From Thermotoga caldifontis AZM44c09 (GTDB lineage: Bacteria > Thermotogota > Thermotogae > Thermotogales > DSM-5069), in NCBI RefSeq assembly GCF_000828655.1, contig NZ_AP014509.1, positions 1,240,001-1,304,000 on the forward strand: 64,000 nt of DNA, given 5' to 3'. The position numbers and the translations under genes were made by a program. The stretch's first letter is position 1. Each line of letters begins with the position of its first letter. Under the pieces are notes generated by a model. The model did not search any database, was not told where the DNA came from, and saw nothing but the letters and a program-made list of their open reading frames with translations. Shown here in pieces: positions 17,175-25,774 of this stretch.

Positions 17175-17933
17175 ATGAGATTCGTTGATTGTAAGACTGT
17201 CGGCAGTTCGTTACCCATCTTCCTCAAGGGTGGAGAAGTGGGGGTGCTGTTCGTTCACGGCTTTACAGGTTCTCCGCACGACTTTACCTACGTGGCTGAG
17301 AAAGTTCACGAAGCGGGCTTCACCGTGTCTGTGCCGCGCTTACCCGGGCACGGCACGTGCGGGGAAGATTTTTTGACCAGTGACGCACGCGATTGGCTCC
17401 GTAGAGCGTTCGACGCGTACTACGATCTGAAAGCGATCTGCAGGGAGGTACACATCGCAGGTTTGTCGATGGGTGGTGTGATAGCGATCATTTTAGCCTC
17501 TGTGCTGAAGCCAAGGAAACTGATCACGCTGGCTGCAGCGACCCACACGCGCAGTAACCGGATAAAACTCGCGTGGCTCGTTGGATTGTTCAAAGACAGA
17601 ATTCCAAAACAGAACGTGCAACCACTCGAAGATCCAGATATGGAATTTCTCAACAGAGAATACTGGTCCTACGAATGGCCAAAACAGGCTGCGGAGCTGT
17701 ACAAACTCATCAGGATGTCAAGAAAAGCAGTGAAGCAGATCGTTTCCGATACGCTCGTGATCGCTGCACGTAACGACGAGCTCGTACCTCTCGAAGCCGC
17801 GCAGTTCATATACAACAACGTGCAGTCTGAGAGGAGGAAGCTTTTGATCTTCGAAAAATCTGGCCACGTTCTCACGAACGACGTTGAAAAAGAAGCAGTG
17901 GCAGAAGCAATCGTGAACTGGTTGATATCCTGA
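17175..17933 (+). CDS. Alpha/beta-hydrolase carboxylesterase (Est30-like)
   Basis: The 252-residue enzyme has the oxyanion motif H28-G-F-T-G, the nucleophile elbow G96-L-S98-M-G-G, a likely acid aspartate in RNDELVP and the catalytic histidine in KSGHVLTND. Length and motif order fit the small cytosolic carboxylesterase/monoacylglycerol lipase family that hydrolyses short-chain esters. The ATG at 17175 has GGGGGTGAAGAG just upstream; an earlier in-frame start would add 35 residues unlike the family. It is followed 12 bases later by the DMT permease. Confidence 0.88.
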   Translation: MRFVDCKTVGSSLPIFLKGGEVGVLFVHGFTGSPHDFTYVAEKVHEAGFTVSVPRLPGHGTCGEDFLTSDARDWLRRAFDAYYDLKAICREVHIAGLSMGGVIAIILASVLKPRKLITLAAATHTRSNRIKLAWLVGLFKDRIPKQNVQPLEDPDMEFLNREYWSYEWPKQAAELYKLIRMSRKAVKQIVSDTLVIAARNDELVPLEAAQFIYNNVQSERRKLLIFEKSGHVLTNDVEKEAVAEAIVNWLIS

Positions 17934-17945
17934 GGGAGTGATCCT

Positions 17946-19103
17946 GTGAGCTGGAAGGTGGTCCTGGCGGGCGTCTGCGTCTCGCTCATCTTCGGATTTT
18001 CCTTTCTCTTCACAAAGAACGCGCTCGATTACGTGAAACCCCTGACCTTCCTTTCTTACCGTTTCTTCGTCGCGAGCCTCTTTTTTCTTTTTCTTCTGCT
18101 TTCCAGAGCGATAAGGCTTGGGAAAAAGCCATACTGGAAACTGTGGAAATTGATCGTCTTCCAGCCCATCCTGTATTTCCTTTTCGAAACGATAGGCCTT
18201 CAAAGGATCAACGCGTCCGAGGCGGGTATGATCGTTGCCCTGATACCGATTCTTGTGAACGTGCTTGCCATCTTTCTGCTGAAAGAAAAAGGTGATCGGT
18301 ACCACTACGTGTTGCTACTGAGCAGTTTTATAGGAAGCGTGTTGATAGTGGGTTTCAATCTCACGAAAGAAGCTCTCCTTGGCAAGGTCTCGATGTTGAT
18401 TGCGATGGTTTCCGCAGCCCTTTACACGATCCTCGCGAGGAAACTGTCGAGAGAGTTCGAACCGCACGAGATCAGTTTTTCGATGATGATCTCAGGATTT
18501 GTCTTCTTCACCATTGTGAGCAAACTGAGCGGTGAGTTCAGACTCGTTCTCAACGTTCACACCATCTCGGCGGCGCTGTATCTCGGCGTACTCTCTTCCG
18601 CCGTGGCGTTTTTTCTGCACACCTACATGGTGAAACAGGCACCATCGATCCTTGTGAGCCTTTTTTCGAACCTGACGACGGTCGTCGCCTGTCTGGCGGG
18701 TGTGCTGTTTCGGAACGAAAGACTAGGCCTGCAGCAAATCCTCGGTGTAGTGATAGTTCTGGTCTCTCTGCTCGTGATGGCTTACAGAAACCGTGAAAAG
18801 AAAGTCGATGCTATGCAGGAAGATGCTGAAAAAACTTTGGAAGAAGATATCAACAGTGCTATTCACGTTGCGTTGCTGAGAAAAGATCTGTTGCTCACCC
18901 CGCACGCGTACGAAAGGATGATCGAACGAAACGTGAGCTTTGAAGAGTTGAAAGAACTGCTCGAATCGAAGAGTTCGCGTGCGTTCATGCAGAAGAACGG
19001 AAGGATCAAAATAAGCAATGGATCGATCGAAGCCGTGCTTCAACCTTCAGGGAAGGTACTGTATCTTGTGACTGTGATGAGAAAAAGACGAGAATGGCTC
19101 TGA
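17946..19103 (+). CDS. DMT/EamA permease fused to a DUF4258-like domain
   Basis: Residues 1 to about 285 form a ten-helix drug/metabolite transporter with two EamA repeats. After a charged linker (REKKVDAMQEDAEKTLEEDI) the last 75 residues read L-T-P-H-A-Y-E-R-M-I-E-R-N-V-S-F-E-E-L and end VLYLVTVMRKR, which fits the DUF4258 pattern of a His-Ala-x-x-R-M-x-x-R start and a beta-rich end. The permease probably exports a small metabolite; the role of the cytosolic domain is unknown. The GTG start has GGGAGTG upstream. There is no stop or frameshift at the junction, so it is a true single frame here. Confidence 0.82.
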   Translation: MSWKVVLAGVCVSLIFGFSFLFTKNALDYVKPLTFLSYRFFVASLFFLFLLLSRAIRLGKKPYWKLWKLIVFQPILYFLFETIGLQRINASEAGMIVALIPILVNVLAIFLLKEKGDRYHYVLLLSSFIGSVLIVGFNLTKEALLGKVSMLIAMVSAALYTILARKLSREFEPHEISFSMMISGFVFFTIVSKLSGEFRLVLNVHTISAALYLGVLSSAVAFFLHTYMVKQAPSILVSLFSNLTTVVACLAGVLFRNERLGLQQILGVVIVLVSLLVMAYRNREKKVDAMQEDAEKTLEEDINSAIHVALLRKDLLLTPHAYERMIERNVSFEELKELLESKSSRAFMQKNGRIKISNGSIEAVLQPSGKVLYLVTVMRKRREWL

Positions 19104-19109
19104 TGCGCC

Positions 19110-19484
19110 TCATTCCTGCACTGGTTGAAGCCCGATGGTTACCACGTTTTCCCCCGGAACGAGCTCAGTGGTGGTGACCCCGATGAATTTTCCCTGGGAT
19201 GAATCGACGATCACGGTGATGGTGTAAGTTCCAGGGCTTATGTAGAGCTTGATTTGTTCAGGCAATCGTTCAAAAGTATTCTCGTAAACCTGTTCGCTTC
19301 CTTTACTCAGCGCTACGGTCACCTGAGTGATCTCATCTCCACCGGGCAACGCCTTGGCTTCAACCAGTTTCAATACGATCTCAACTGGATAAATGGGTGG
19401 TTCGGACGTTTGCATGCAACCGGTGAGCAGAATCAAAAGTGTCGTCACACTCAGAAAAGCTGAAACGAAAATTTTCACATACAT
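19110..19484 (-). CDS. Small lipoprotein with an Ig/PEGA-like domain
   Basis: The 124-residue protein has a signal peptide ending in the lipobox L-L-T-G-C, so it should be lipid-anchored at about C23. The mature part is all-beta in character, with the segment LYISPGTYTITVIVDSS resembling PEGA or carboxypeptidase-regulatory-like folds. No enzyme motif is seen. The ribosome binding site GGGAGG fits either the ATG at 19484 or the GTG at 19478. It lies between the DMT permease and the orphan binding protein but has no clear functional link. Confidence 0.75.
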   Translation of the reverse strand: MYVKIFVSAFLSVTTLLILLTGCMQTSEPPIYPVEIVLKLVEAKALPGGDEITQVTVALSKGSEQVYENTFERLPEQIKLYISPGTYTITVIVDSSQGKFIGVTTTELVPGENVVTIGLQPVQE

Positions 19485-19551
19485 TCCTCCCAGTGTCGAT
19501 TTTACTACCGTCTGGGCAGTGGTTGTGTATTTTCAGCACACTGGATTTTTC

Positions 19552-19581
19552 AAAAAAAGGTGCGGCCACACGCCGCACCTT
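19552..19581 (-). terminator. Rho-independent terminator after the family-5 binding protein
   Basis: On the minus strand GGTGCGGC and GCCGCACC form a perfect 8-bp stem with a 5-base loop, followed by seven T residues. It lies directly after the stop codon at 19585. Confidence 0.88.
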
Positions 19582-19584
19582 ATT

Positions 19585-21120
19585 TCATTCGAACCAGGCG
19601 TACTTGAGGATGACGAACTCTGTTGGCAGGAGCCAGACGTTTTTCAGTTCTTTCCTGTGGGCAACGATGTTCGTCATGTTGTAGAGGAAGATCCACGGTG
19701 CATCCTGTACGATCATTTTCTGCACTTCCGCGTAGTACTGCAGGAGCTTCTCTTTGTTCTGTTCTTGGGCGATCCTGTCTATGAGTTCATCGACCTTCGG
19801 ATTACTGTAGAAGGTGTTGTTATCGCCCGTACCGTTAGGATTGATGTTGTCCGAATGGAACAGCGGGTACAGGACCCAGTGCCCTTCACCCGTTGAAGGC
19901 GCCCAACCAAGTAGGAACAGTTCGTAATCCCAGTCCGCTGGGTTGCTTGAGAACAGCTTGTTTATGTAGCTTGCCCACTCCATCGGTTTCACATCGACCG
20001 TTACGCCGACCTCTTTCAGCATACCCTGAACTGCCACGGCGACTTCGTAATCGTTCAGATACCTTCCTTTGGGCGTCAACAGTTCCAGCTTGAGGTTCTC
20101 GTAACCCGCTTCTTTCAGTAACTGTTTCGCCTTCGCCGGGTCGTACGGATAACCTCCCGTCGAATAGTAACCAAAAGTATATTTTGCGAGCGGTGAATCG
20201 GAAGGAATCGCGAGGTTTCTCATGATTGTGGCGCAGAGCTTTTGCTTATCGATCGCGTAGTTGAGCGCCTGTCTGACCCTGACATCGTTCAAAGGTGGTT
20301 TTCTCAGATTGAAACCTATGTAGATCACCCTCAAACTCGGTTCAACCCTCACAACAAGCCTTTCATCCTTCTGCAGCACCGGAACGAGTGCTGGTGGGGG
20401 GTTGAACATGACGTCCGCATCACCGGCCCTCAGCTGCGTGACCCTCGTTACGTCTTCCGGAACGATCGTGAACACGATGCCATCGAGATACGGCTGGCCT
20501 TCCCTCCAGTAGTTCGGGTTCTTGACGAGTTCTATCCTCTCTCCGATCTTCCATTCCTTGAGCATGAACGGGCCGGTTCCGACCGGGTTCCTGCCGAGTT
20601 TCGCAGGATCGCTACCGTAAGCGTCGATGGCCTTCGGAGAGACTATCAGGGCTGCTTCGTGTGCGAGCCTGTTCAGGAAGGGCGAATAAGGTTTCTCGAG
20701 GATGAATTTGACAGTGTAATCATCGACAACGACGATTTCCTTGACGATGCCTTTGAACAGGCCAGTCCTTCTGAGGGAATTGTTCAGCACGTAATCGTAA
20801 TACTTCTTCACTGCCTGCGCGTTGAAATCAGCTCCGTCGTGGAACTTGACACCTTTCCGCAGATAGAACGTGTACTCTAAGCCATCTTCCGAAATCTCCC
20901 ATTTCTCAGCCAGGGCGGGGGTGATGTTCAGCTTCTCATCGAATTCCACAAGACCATCGAAGATGTGGCGGCACACGGTTCCGCTGATGTTGTCTGTCTG
21001 GTTGGCCGGAAGCAACGATACTGCATCGGCTCCCATGACGTAGCGAGCTATTCCACCGTACTTTGCACAGAACGACAGTGCAGAGACCAGAAGAACGAGA
21101 ACGAGCAGAAGTTTCTTCAC
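19585..21120 (-). CDS. ABC transporter solute-binding protein, family 5 (peptide/oligosaccharide)
   Basis: The 511-residue protein has a signal peptide (VKKLLLVLVLLVSALSFCA) and the SBP_bac_5 features: a TFYLRKGVKFHDG motif near residue 90 and the GTGPFMLKEWKIGERIELVKNPNYW segment (given here only as the family landmark around 155-180). Such proteins bind peptides, nickel or, in Thermotogales, often oligosaccharides. The GTG at 21120 is preferred because GGGAGG lies 8 bases before it; the ATG three codons earlier is too close. No permease or ATPase gene is adjacent, so it is an orphan and must use a transporter encoded elsewhere. A strong terminator follows. Confidence 0.9.
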   Translation of the reverse strand: MKKLLLVLVLLVSALSFCAKYGGIARYVMGADAVSLLPANQTDNISGTVCRHIFDGLVEFDEKLNITPALAEKWEISEDGLEYTFYLRKGVKFHDGADFNAQAVKKYYDYVLNNSLRRTGLFKGIVKEIVVVDDYTVKFILEKPYSPFLNRLAHEAALIVSPKAIDAYGSDPAKLGRNPVGTGPFMLKEWKIGERIELVKNPNYWREGQPYLDGIVFTIVPEDVTRVTQLRAGDADVMFNPPPALVPVLQKDERLVVRVEPSLRVIYIGFNLRKPPLNDVRVRQALNYAIDKQKLCATIMRNLAIPSDSPLAKYTFGYYSTGGYPYDPAKAKQLLKEAGYENLKLELLTPKGRYLNDYEVAVAVQGMLKEVGVTVDVKPMEWASYINKLFSSNPADWDYELFLLGWAPSTGEGHWVLYPLFHSDNINPNGTGDNNTFYSNPKVDELIDRIAQEQNKEKLLQYYAEVQKMIVQDAPWIFLYNMTNIVAHRKELKNVWLLPTEFVILKYAWFE

Positions 21121-21226
21121 GATATGCACCTCCCACGCGAGTTTGGCATTATTTTACCACCACAGCCTCATCTGAGCAGGTTTCATGTTGTTAATCTGTC
21201 TAAGGCTGACTTTGAACTTTGCCGTT

Positions 21227-22414
21227 TCACTGGCCAGCTCGTCGAATCGCTTCGATCAACCTCACAACGTGCGCGTTTTCTTTGACGTCGTGTACTCTGA
21301 CTATATCGGCACCGTTCAGAACACAGTAGGCCGTCACGGCGAGTGTGCCGTACAACCTTTCTTCGGGAGGTGCGTTGTCCAGGACCTGGCCAATGAAAGA
21401 TTTCCTTGAAGCCCCCACCAGAAGGGGTTTTTTCAGACTCTTGAACTCAGAGAGGCGTTTTATTATCTCGAGGTTGTCCACAAGCCTTTTCCCAAACCCT
21501 ATGCCAGGATCGATGATGACCCTGTCCTGTAGTCCAATCTCTCTGACCTTCTCGATCCTCTCTTTGAGGAAGTAGAGAATCTCTCTCACGACATCTTCGT
21601 AATACGGATTCTCCTGCATGGTCTTGGGTTCACCTTTCATGTGCATCAAAACGATGCCAGGTTTGTATTGCTTGAGGACTTCGATCATCATGGGATCGAA
21701 CCTCAGCGCGCTCACATCGTTGACGATTTCCGCGCCTGCTTTGATCGCTTCCTCGGCAACCTTCGCCTTGTACGTGTCCACAGAAACGATGACGTCGAAA
21801 TTCTTCTTGACGAGCTCGACAGCCGGAACAACCCTGTTGAGTTCCTCTTCCAATCTGACCCTTTCCGAACCGGGCCTGGTCGACTCACCACCGATGTCGA
21901 TGATGTCGGCACCTTCTTCCACCATTCTCGCGACTCGGTCGAGCAATCTGTCTTTCTCGACCCGGCTCGCTGCATAGAAAGAGTCGGGAGTGACGTTCAC
22001 GATACCCATGATCAGCGGTCTTTCAAAACTCATCTTCCGACCGGATGGCAGCTCTATCTGGCGTGTTCCCTCCTCGAAAAGACAGTACTCTATGTCTCGA
22101 GCTATCTCGTCCAGTTTCCAGTAATGCATCATGGAGAGTTTTTCGACAAGTTTTCTGTGCTGTGCGAGGGTTCCCATCGTTAGAACGTTGGTCGAGTCCA
22201 CTTTCTGCGTGATCGAATGTCTGTGGACCGCGGCATCTCCTCCCGCGGCGAGCATCTCCTGCTTGATCACGTTCGCGCTGATCACCGGAACGTCGTAGAT
22301 CAACAGGCTGACGAATTCGCCCTTGTTCTGGAAGATGGGTATCGAGGCCGGATCGACCCCAACTCTCGAAAGGTGTTCAATCGGGTTCGTCACTCTCGTC
22401 ACCAGAAAACTCAT
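21227..22414 (-). CDS. folP: Dihydropteroate synthase with N-terminal extension
   Basis: From about residue 130 to the end, the protein has the DHPS signatures M-G-I-V-N-V-T-P-D-S-F, D-I-G-G-E-S-T-R-P-G and V-G-A-S-R-K-S-F-I-G, so it should join p-aminobenzoate to the pterin pyrophosphate in folate synthesis. The first 125 residues form an extra domain absent from E. coli FolP; I have seen longer DHPS proteins in related bacteria but do not know its role. The ATG has GGAGGG about 9 bases upstream and lies 38 bases inside the NUDIX gene, so the two are coupled. Confidence 0.9.
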   Translation of the reverse strand: MSFLVTRVTNPIEHLSRVGVDPASIPIFQNKGEFVSLLIYDVPVISANVIKQEMLAAGGDAAVHRHSITQKVDSTNVLTMGTLAQHRKLVEKLSMMHYWKLDEIARDIEYCLFEEGTRQIELPSGRKMSFERPLIMGIVNVTPDSFYAASRVEKDRLLDRVARMVEEGADIIDIGGESTRPGSERVRLEEELNRVVPAVELVKKNFDVIVSVDTYKAKVAEEAIKAGAEIVNDVSALRFDPMMIEVLKQYKPGIVLMHMKGEPKTMQENPYYEDVVREILYFLKERIEKVREIGLQDRVIIDPGIGFGKRLVDNLEIIKRLSEFKSLKKPLLVGASRKSFIGQVLDNAPPEERLYGTLAVTAYCVLNGADIVRVHDVKENAHVVRLIEAIRRAGQ

Positions 22415-22904
22415 TCCTGCAACCCTCCAATAGCCGTTCTATTTTTCTCAGCGAATCTTTCACGATCCTCGCCGTGGCACCCCATATGACCAGATCATCG
22501 ATCACGAACCTGCACGTCTTTCGACCATCCGGGAAGGTCACTTCTTCGCATCCGGTTTCTTTGAGCTGAGACAGTGCGACGAAGTAAAGATCCTGGACTT
22601 CGAACGTGTTCAGCTTGAAGTGTGGGCTTTCTATCACAACTAAAAACGCTTGCACGAAAAGGTTCGATTTACCTGTGACGGTTGAAGACAGCTCACCTAA
22701 GAACTTGCAGCTGTTTCTCGATACACCTATCTCTTCTTCGAGTTCACGAAACATGGCTTCGGTCAGCGTTTCTTCGTTTTCGACTATGCCTCCAGGAAAA
22801 GCGATCTGGTTCGCGTGCCTGCTCAGTCTGCGCGATCTGCGTATGAAGACAAGGTACGGTTCTTCATCGATGAAAACGATTGGAACGGCAACCACTGACG
22901 TCAA
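22377..22904 (-). CDS. NUDIX hydrolase, CoA-diphosphatase type
   Basis: The 175-residue protein carries a complete Nudix box, G-I-V-E-N-E-E-T-L-T-E-A-M-F-R-E-L-E-E-E (residues about 40-59) followed by I-G-V. The upstream motif R-L-S-R-H-A-N-Q-I-A-F-P-G-G matches the UPF0035 signature of CoA pyrophosphatases (NudL/YeaB type). It would cleave CoA or a related nucleotide diphosphate. It is the first gene of a two-gene unit with folP, overlapping it by 38 bases, and is divergent from the opine-dehydrogenase operon. Confidence 0.85.
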   Translation of the reverse strand: MTSVVAVPIVFIDEEPYLVFIRRSRRLSRHANQIAFPGGIVENEETLTEAMFRELEEEIGVSRNSCKFLGELSSTVTGKSNLFVQAFLVVIESPHFKLNTFEVQDLYFVALSQLKETGCEEVTFPDGRKTCRFVIDDLVIWGATARIVKDSLRKIERLLEGCRNEFSGDESDEPD

Positions 22905-22980
22905 TCTGTCTCACCGCATTGATTATAGCAAGGTTTCCGTTATTATCCTCTAATTATGTTCAATTTATCGGATTAAGAAC

Positions 22981-23009
22981 TTGACGCGGGTGGTTTTTGG
23001 TGTTAAGAT
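22981..23009 (+). promoter_or_regulatory. Promoter of the opine-dehydrogenase/B12/ATP-grasp operon
   Basis: TTGACG (22981-22986) and TAAGAT (23004-23009) are separated by exactly 17 bases and lie 30 bases before the first start codon. The -35 matches the consensus at five of six positions. Confidence 0.65.
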
Positions 23010-23039
23010 TGTAATGAATTTGACACGGAGGTGACGTGC

Positions 23040-24122
23040 ATGAAGATCTGTGTGATCGGCGCAGGTAATGGCGGACAAGCACTCGCAGGTTACCTTGCAT
23101 TAAAAGGCTTCGATGTTTCCCTGTTCAACAGGTCTGAGAGAAGGATCTTACCCATCATGAAAACGAGGAAGATCAAGCTCGAAGGGGAGGTCAATGCCAC
23201 AGCTCAGGTTTCTTTCGCCACTACAAACCTCGCGGAAGCGGTCAAAGGAAGAAAGCTTCTCATGGTTGTTGTTCCGGCCAACGCGCACAGAGAAATAGCC
23301 GAGAAGCTGGCTCCGTTGCTTGAGGATGGACAGATCGTCGTGTTGAATCCCGGCAGGACTGCGGGAGCCCTGGAGTTCGTCAACGTTCTTAAAGAGAAAG
23401 GTGTGAAAAAAGACGTGGTGGTCGCGGAGGCTCAGACGTTCGTCTTCGCTTCACGCATGTCCAACCCCGGAGTGGTGCGCATCTTCAGGATCAAAAACGC
23501 CGTACCCGTGGCAGCTTTGCCCGCGTCGAGAAATAAGGATCTTGAGGAGACACTTCTGAAAGTGATGCCAGAATTCGAGATCGCCCCGAGTACGCTCCAC
23601 ACGAGTTTCAACAACATTGGAGCCGTTTTTCATCCGGCAACGATCATCTTGAACGCGGGCTGGGTAGAAACCACGTTTGGAAAGTTCGAATTCTACTTCG
23701 AAGGCATAAGTCCGTCGGTGGCGAAAGTTCTTGAAACCATCGATGAAGAGAGGTGTACGGTCGCGAGAAGATTTGGGATCGAACCGATGACGGCAGTACA
23801 ATGGCTCTCTTACGCGTACGATGTGAAAGGTAGAGATCTTTACGAAGCCATTCACAACAACGAAGGTTACAGGGGCATTCAGGCACCCACAAGCTTGGAA
23901 AACAGGTACATCCTGGAGGACGTTCCGACCAGTCTCGTTCCGATCTCGGCCTTCGGCAGGTTGGTCAACGTTGAAACGCCCACGATAGATTCCATCGTGA
24001 GACTGGCATCCATCATGATGGGTATCGACTTCTTCAAAGAGGGTAGAAACTTCGAAAGACTTCACCTTGATGGCAAGAGCGTTGACGAAGTTAAACGTGT
24101 CATGGAGGAGGGATGGCAATGA
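23040..24122 (+). CDS. Octopine/nopaline dehydrogenase-family NAD(P) enzyme
   Basis: The 360-residue protein has an N-terminal Rossmann domain with C-V-I-G-A-G-N-G-G-Q-A at residues about 4-14 and a helical C-terminal domain with the family residues H-P-A-T-I-I-L-N-A-G and L-S-Y-A-Y. Opine dehydrogenases reductively condense an amino acid with a keto acid, or run the reverse reaction; bacterial homologues also act on other substrates, including metallophore precursors. The ATG at 23040 follows GGAGGTG. Its stop overlaps the start of the B12 protein (ATGA), so the two products probably act in one pathway. The substrate is unknown. Confidence 0.88.
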   Translation: MKICVIGAGNGGQALAGYLALKGFDVSLFNRSERRILPIMKTRKIKLEGEVNATAQVSFATTNLAEAVKGRKLLMVVVPANAHREIAEKLAPLLEDGQIVVLNPGRTAGALEFVNVLKEKGVKKDVVVAEAQTFVFASRMSNPGVVRIFRIKNAVPVAALPASRNKDLEETLLKVMPEFEIAPSTLHTSFNNIGAVFHPATIILNAGWVETTFGKFEFYFEGISPSVAKVLETIDEERCTVARRFGIEPMTAVQWLSYAYDVKGRDLYEAIHNNEGYRGIQAPTSLENRYILEDVPTSLVPISAFGRLVNVETPTIDSIVRLASIMMGIDFFKEGRNFERLHLDGKSVDEVKRVMEEGWQ

Positions 24123-25774
24123 AAATGATCGGTGCTTCAATTGGTAGTTGCGTTCACAACGTCGGTTTGCTCAACTTTCTCAATCTGGCGAAGCAGAACG
24201 GTTATGAAACATTGTACTTAGGTTCTGCCATCCCGGTGGAGAAGCTCGTGGAAGAGATCGAAAAACACCAACCGGACGTGGTGGCGATGAGTTACAGGTT
24301 GGGTGCGGAGGCACTGCGGAATCTGCTCGAAACGCTGGAAGACTCGTTAAAAGTGCGAGGCCTGCTGGATAAAACTTACATATTCGGTGGAACGGTGGAA
24401 ACAGCTGAAGTGGCAAGAAAATTCAGTTTCATAAAGAAAGCTTTCGACGGGAGTGAGGAACTGGACGAAATTGTTATGTTCTTGAGGGGTGAAGCGAGAA
24501 AGCTGCAGAAGCAGGAAGTGTTCCCACAGAGACTGGGTGAGAGGATCAAGTTCAAAAGTCCTTTTCCCCTGATACGGCATCACATTGGTTTGCAAACGCT
24601 CGAAGGGACCATCGAGGAGATAAAGAAAATGGCAGAATCGCAGCTCCTCGATGTGATATCGATCGCACCGGATCAGAACTGTCAGCAATTCTTTTTTGAA
24701 CCAGAGAAGATGGATCCAAAGCAAGATGGCGCCGGAGGGGCGCCAATAAGAACGAGGGAAGATTTTGTGAGACTGTACGAGGCCAGCAGGAGGGGAAACT
24801 ATCCGCTTGTCAGGTGCTACGCAGGCACAACGCACATGGTCGAGTTCTCGAAACTCTTGAAAGAAACCATCAACAACTCGTGGGCTGCAATACCGATCAT
24901 GTGGTACAGCGATCTCGACAGGCGCTCGAACAGGCCACTGTTAGAAGCCATAAAAGAGAACATGGAGGCGATTCGTTGGAACGCTGAAAACGATGTCCCT
25001 GTCGAAGTCACGGATTCCCATCAGTGGGCTCTGAGGCTGGCGCACGACGCAGTCGAGGTTGCCACAGCGTATCTTGCCACATTCGTTGCAAAACGGCTTG
25101 GGGTGAGAGAGTACGTGCAACAGTTCATGCTGGAGACACCTTCTGGGATTTCACCGAGGGCCGATCTGGCGAAGATGATCGCGAAGAGAGAACTGGTAGA
25201 AAGTCTTGCCGACGACAACTTCAAAGTTTACCGGATGATAAGAACGGGACTGATGTCGATGCCCGCAGATCACAACGCGGCGATGGGGCAAATCGGTATA
25301 TCCATGTTCTACGGCATGGCGCTCGAACCGCACATCGTTCACGTGGTAGCGTACTGCGAATCCACGAAGAGGGCCACAGCGAAGGAGATCATAGAGAGCG
25401 CGAGGATAGCAAGGAGGGCCATAAACGTGGCGCTAAGAGGATGCGTTGATCCTCTGGCAGATCCGTGGGTGAGGGGTGAGAAGGAAAGAATCGAAGAGGA
25501 GGCATTGCAGATAATCGAAGCGATCAAATCCCTCGGTAATGGTGAGGATGAAGATCTGCTCAGGCCAGAAATTCTCTTCGAGGCGGTTAGAACTGGAATC
25601 TTGGACGCTCCAGCTCTGAAAGGTTTCTCAGTGGCTAAGGGCGGTGTGAAGACAGCTCTGATCGATGGACAGTGCAGGTGTGTCGACGAAAAAGGAAACT
25701 TGGTCAGCGAAAGAGACAGGCTGAAAAAGTTGCTCGAGGAGGTTTGCGAAGATGAGAGTGGCTGTCGTTTATGA
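24119..25774 (+). CDS. B12-binding, glutamate-mutase-like radical isomerase
   Basis: The 551-residue protein joins two parts. Residues 1-130 look like a cobalamin-binding Rossmann domain: after the first strand comes C11-V-H13-N-V-G16, the position of the D-x-H-x-x-G motif whose His ligates cobalt, here with Cys in place of Asp. Residues about 140-540 look like the TIM-barrel (epsilon) subunit of glutamate mutase; the C-terminal stretch around A-V-R-T-G-I-L-D-A-P and the following I-D-G-Q-C-R resembles the end of MutE. In known glutamate mutases the two parts are separate polypeptides. It would need adenosylcobalamin and rearrange an amino-acid carbon skeleton; the substrate is unknown. GGAGGAGG lies 6 bases before the ATG. 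Confidence 0.72.
   Translation: MKMIGASIGSCVHNVGLLNFLNLAKQNGYETLYLGSAIPVEKLVEEIEKHQPDVVAMSYRLGAEALRNLLETLEDSLKVRGLLDKTYIFGGTVETAEVARKFSFIKKAFDGSEELDEIVMFLRGEARKLQKQEVFPQRLGERIKFKSPFPLIRHHIGLQTLEGTIEEIKKMAESQLLDVISIAPDQNCQQFFFEPEKMDPKQDGAGGAPIRTREDFVRLYEASRRGNYPLVRCYAGTTHMVEFSKLLKETINNSWAAIPIMWYSDLDRRSNRPLLEAIKENMEAIRWNAENDVPVEVTDSHQWALRLAHDAVEVATAYLATFVAKRLGVREYVQQFMLETPSGISPRADLAKMIAKRELVESLADDNFKVYRMIRTGLMSMPADHNAAMGQIGISMFYGMALEPHIVHVVAYCESTKRATAKEIIESARIARRAINVALRGCVDPLADPWVRGEKERIEEEALQIIEAIKSLGNGEDEDLLRPEILFEAVRTGILDAPALKGFSVAKGGVKTALIDGQCRCVDEKGNLVSERDRLKKLLEEVCEDESGCRL

Noticed and set aside
19393-19896. 167-codon plus-strand frame opposite the lipoprotein and family-5 binding protein
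   Set aside because: It is a shadow of two well-supported minus-strand genes and crosses a strong terminator.
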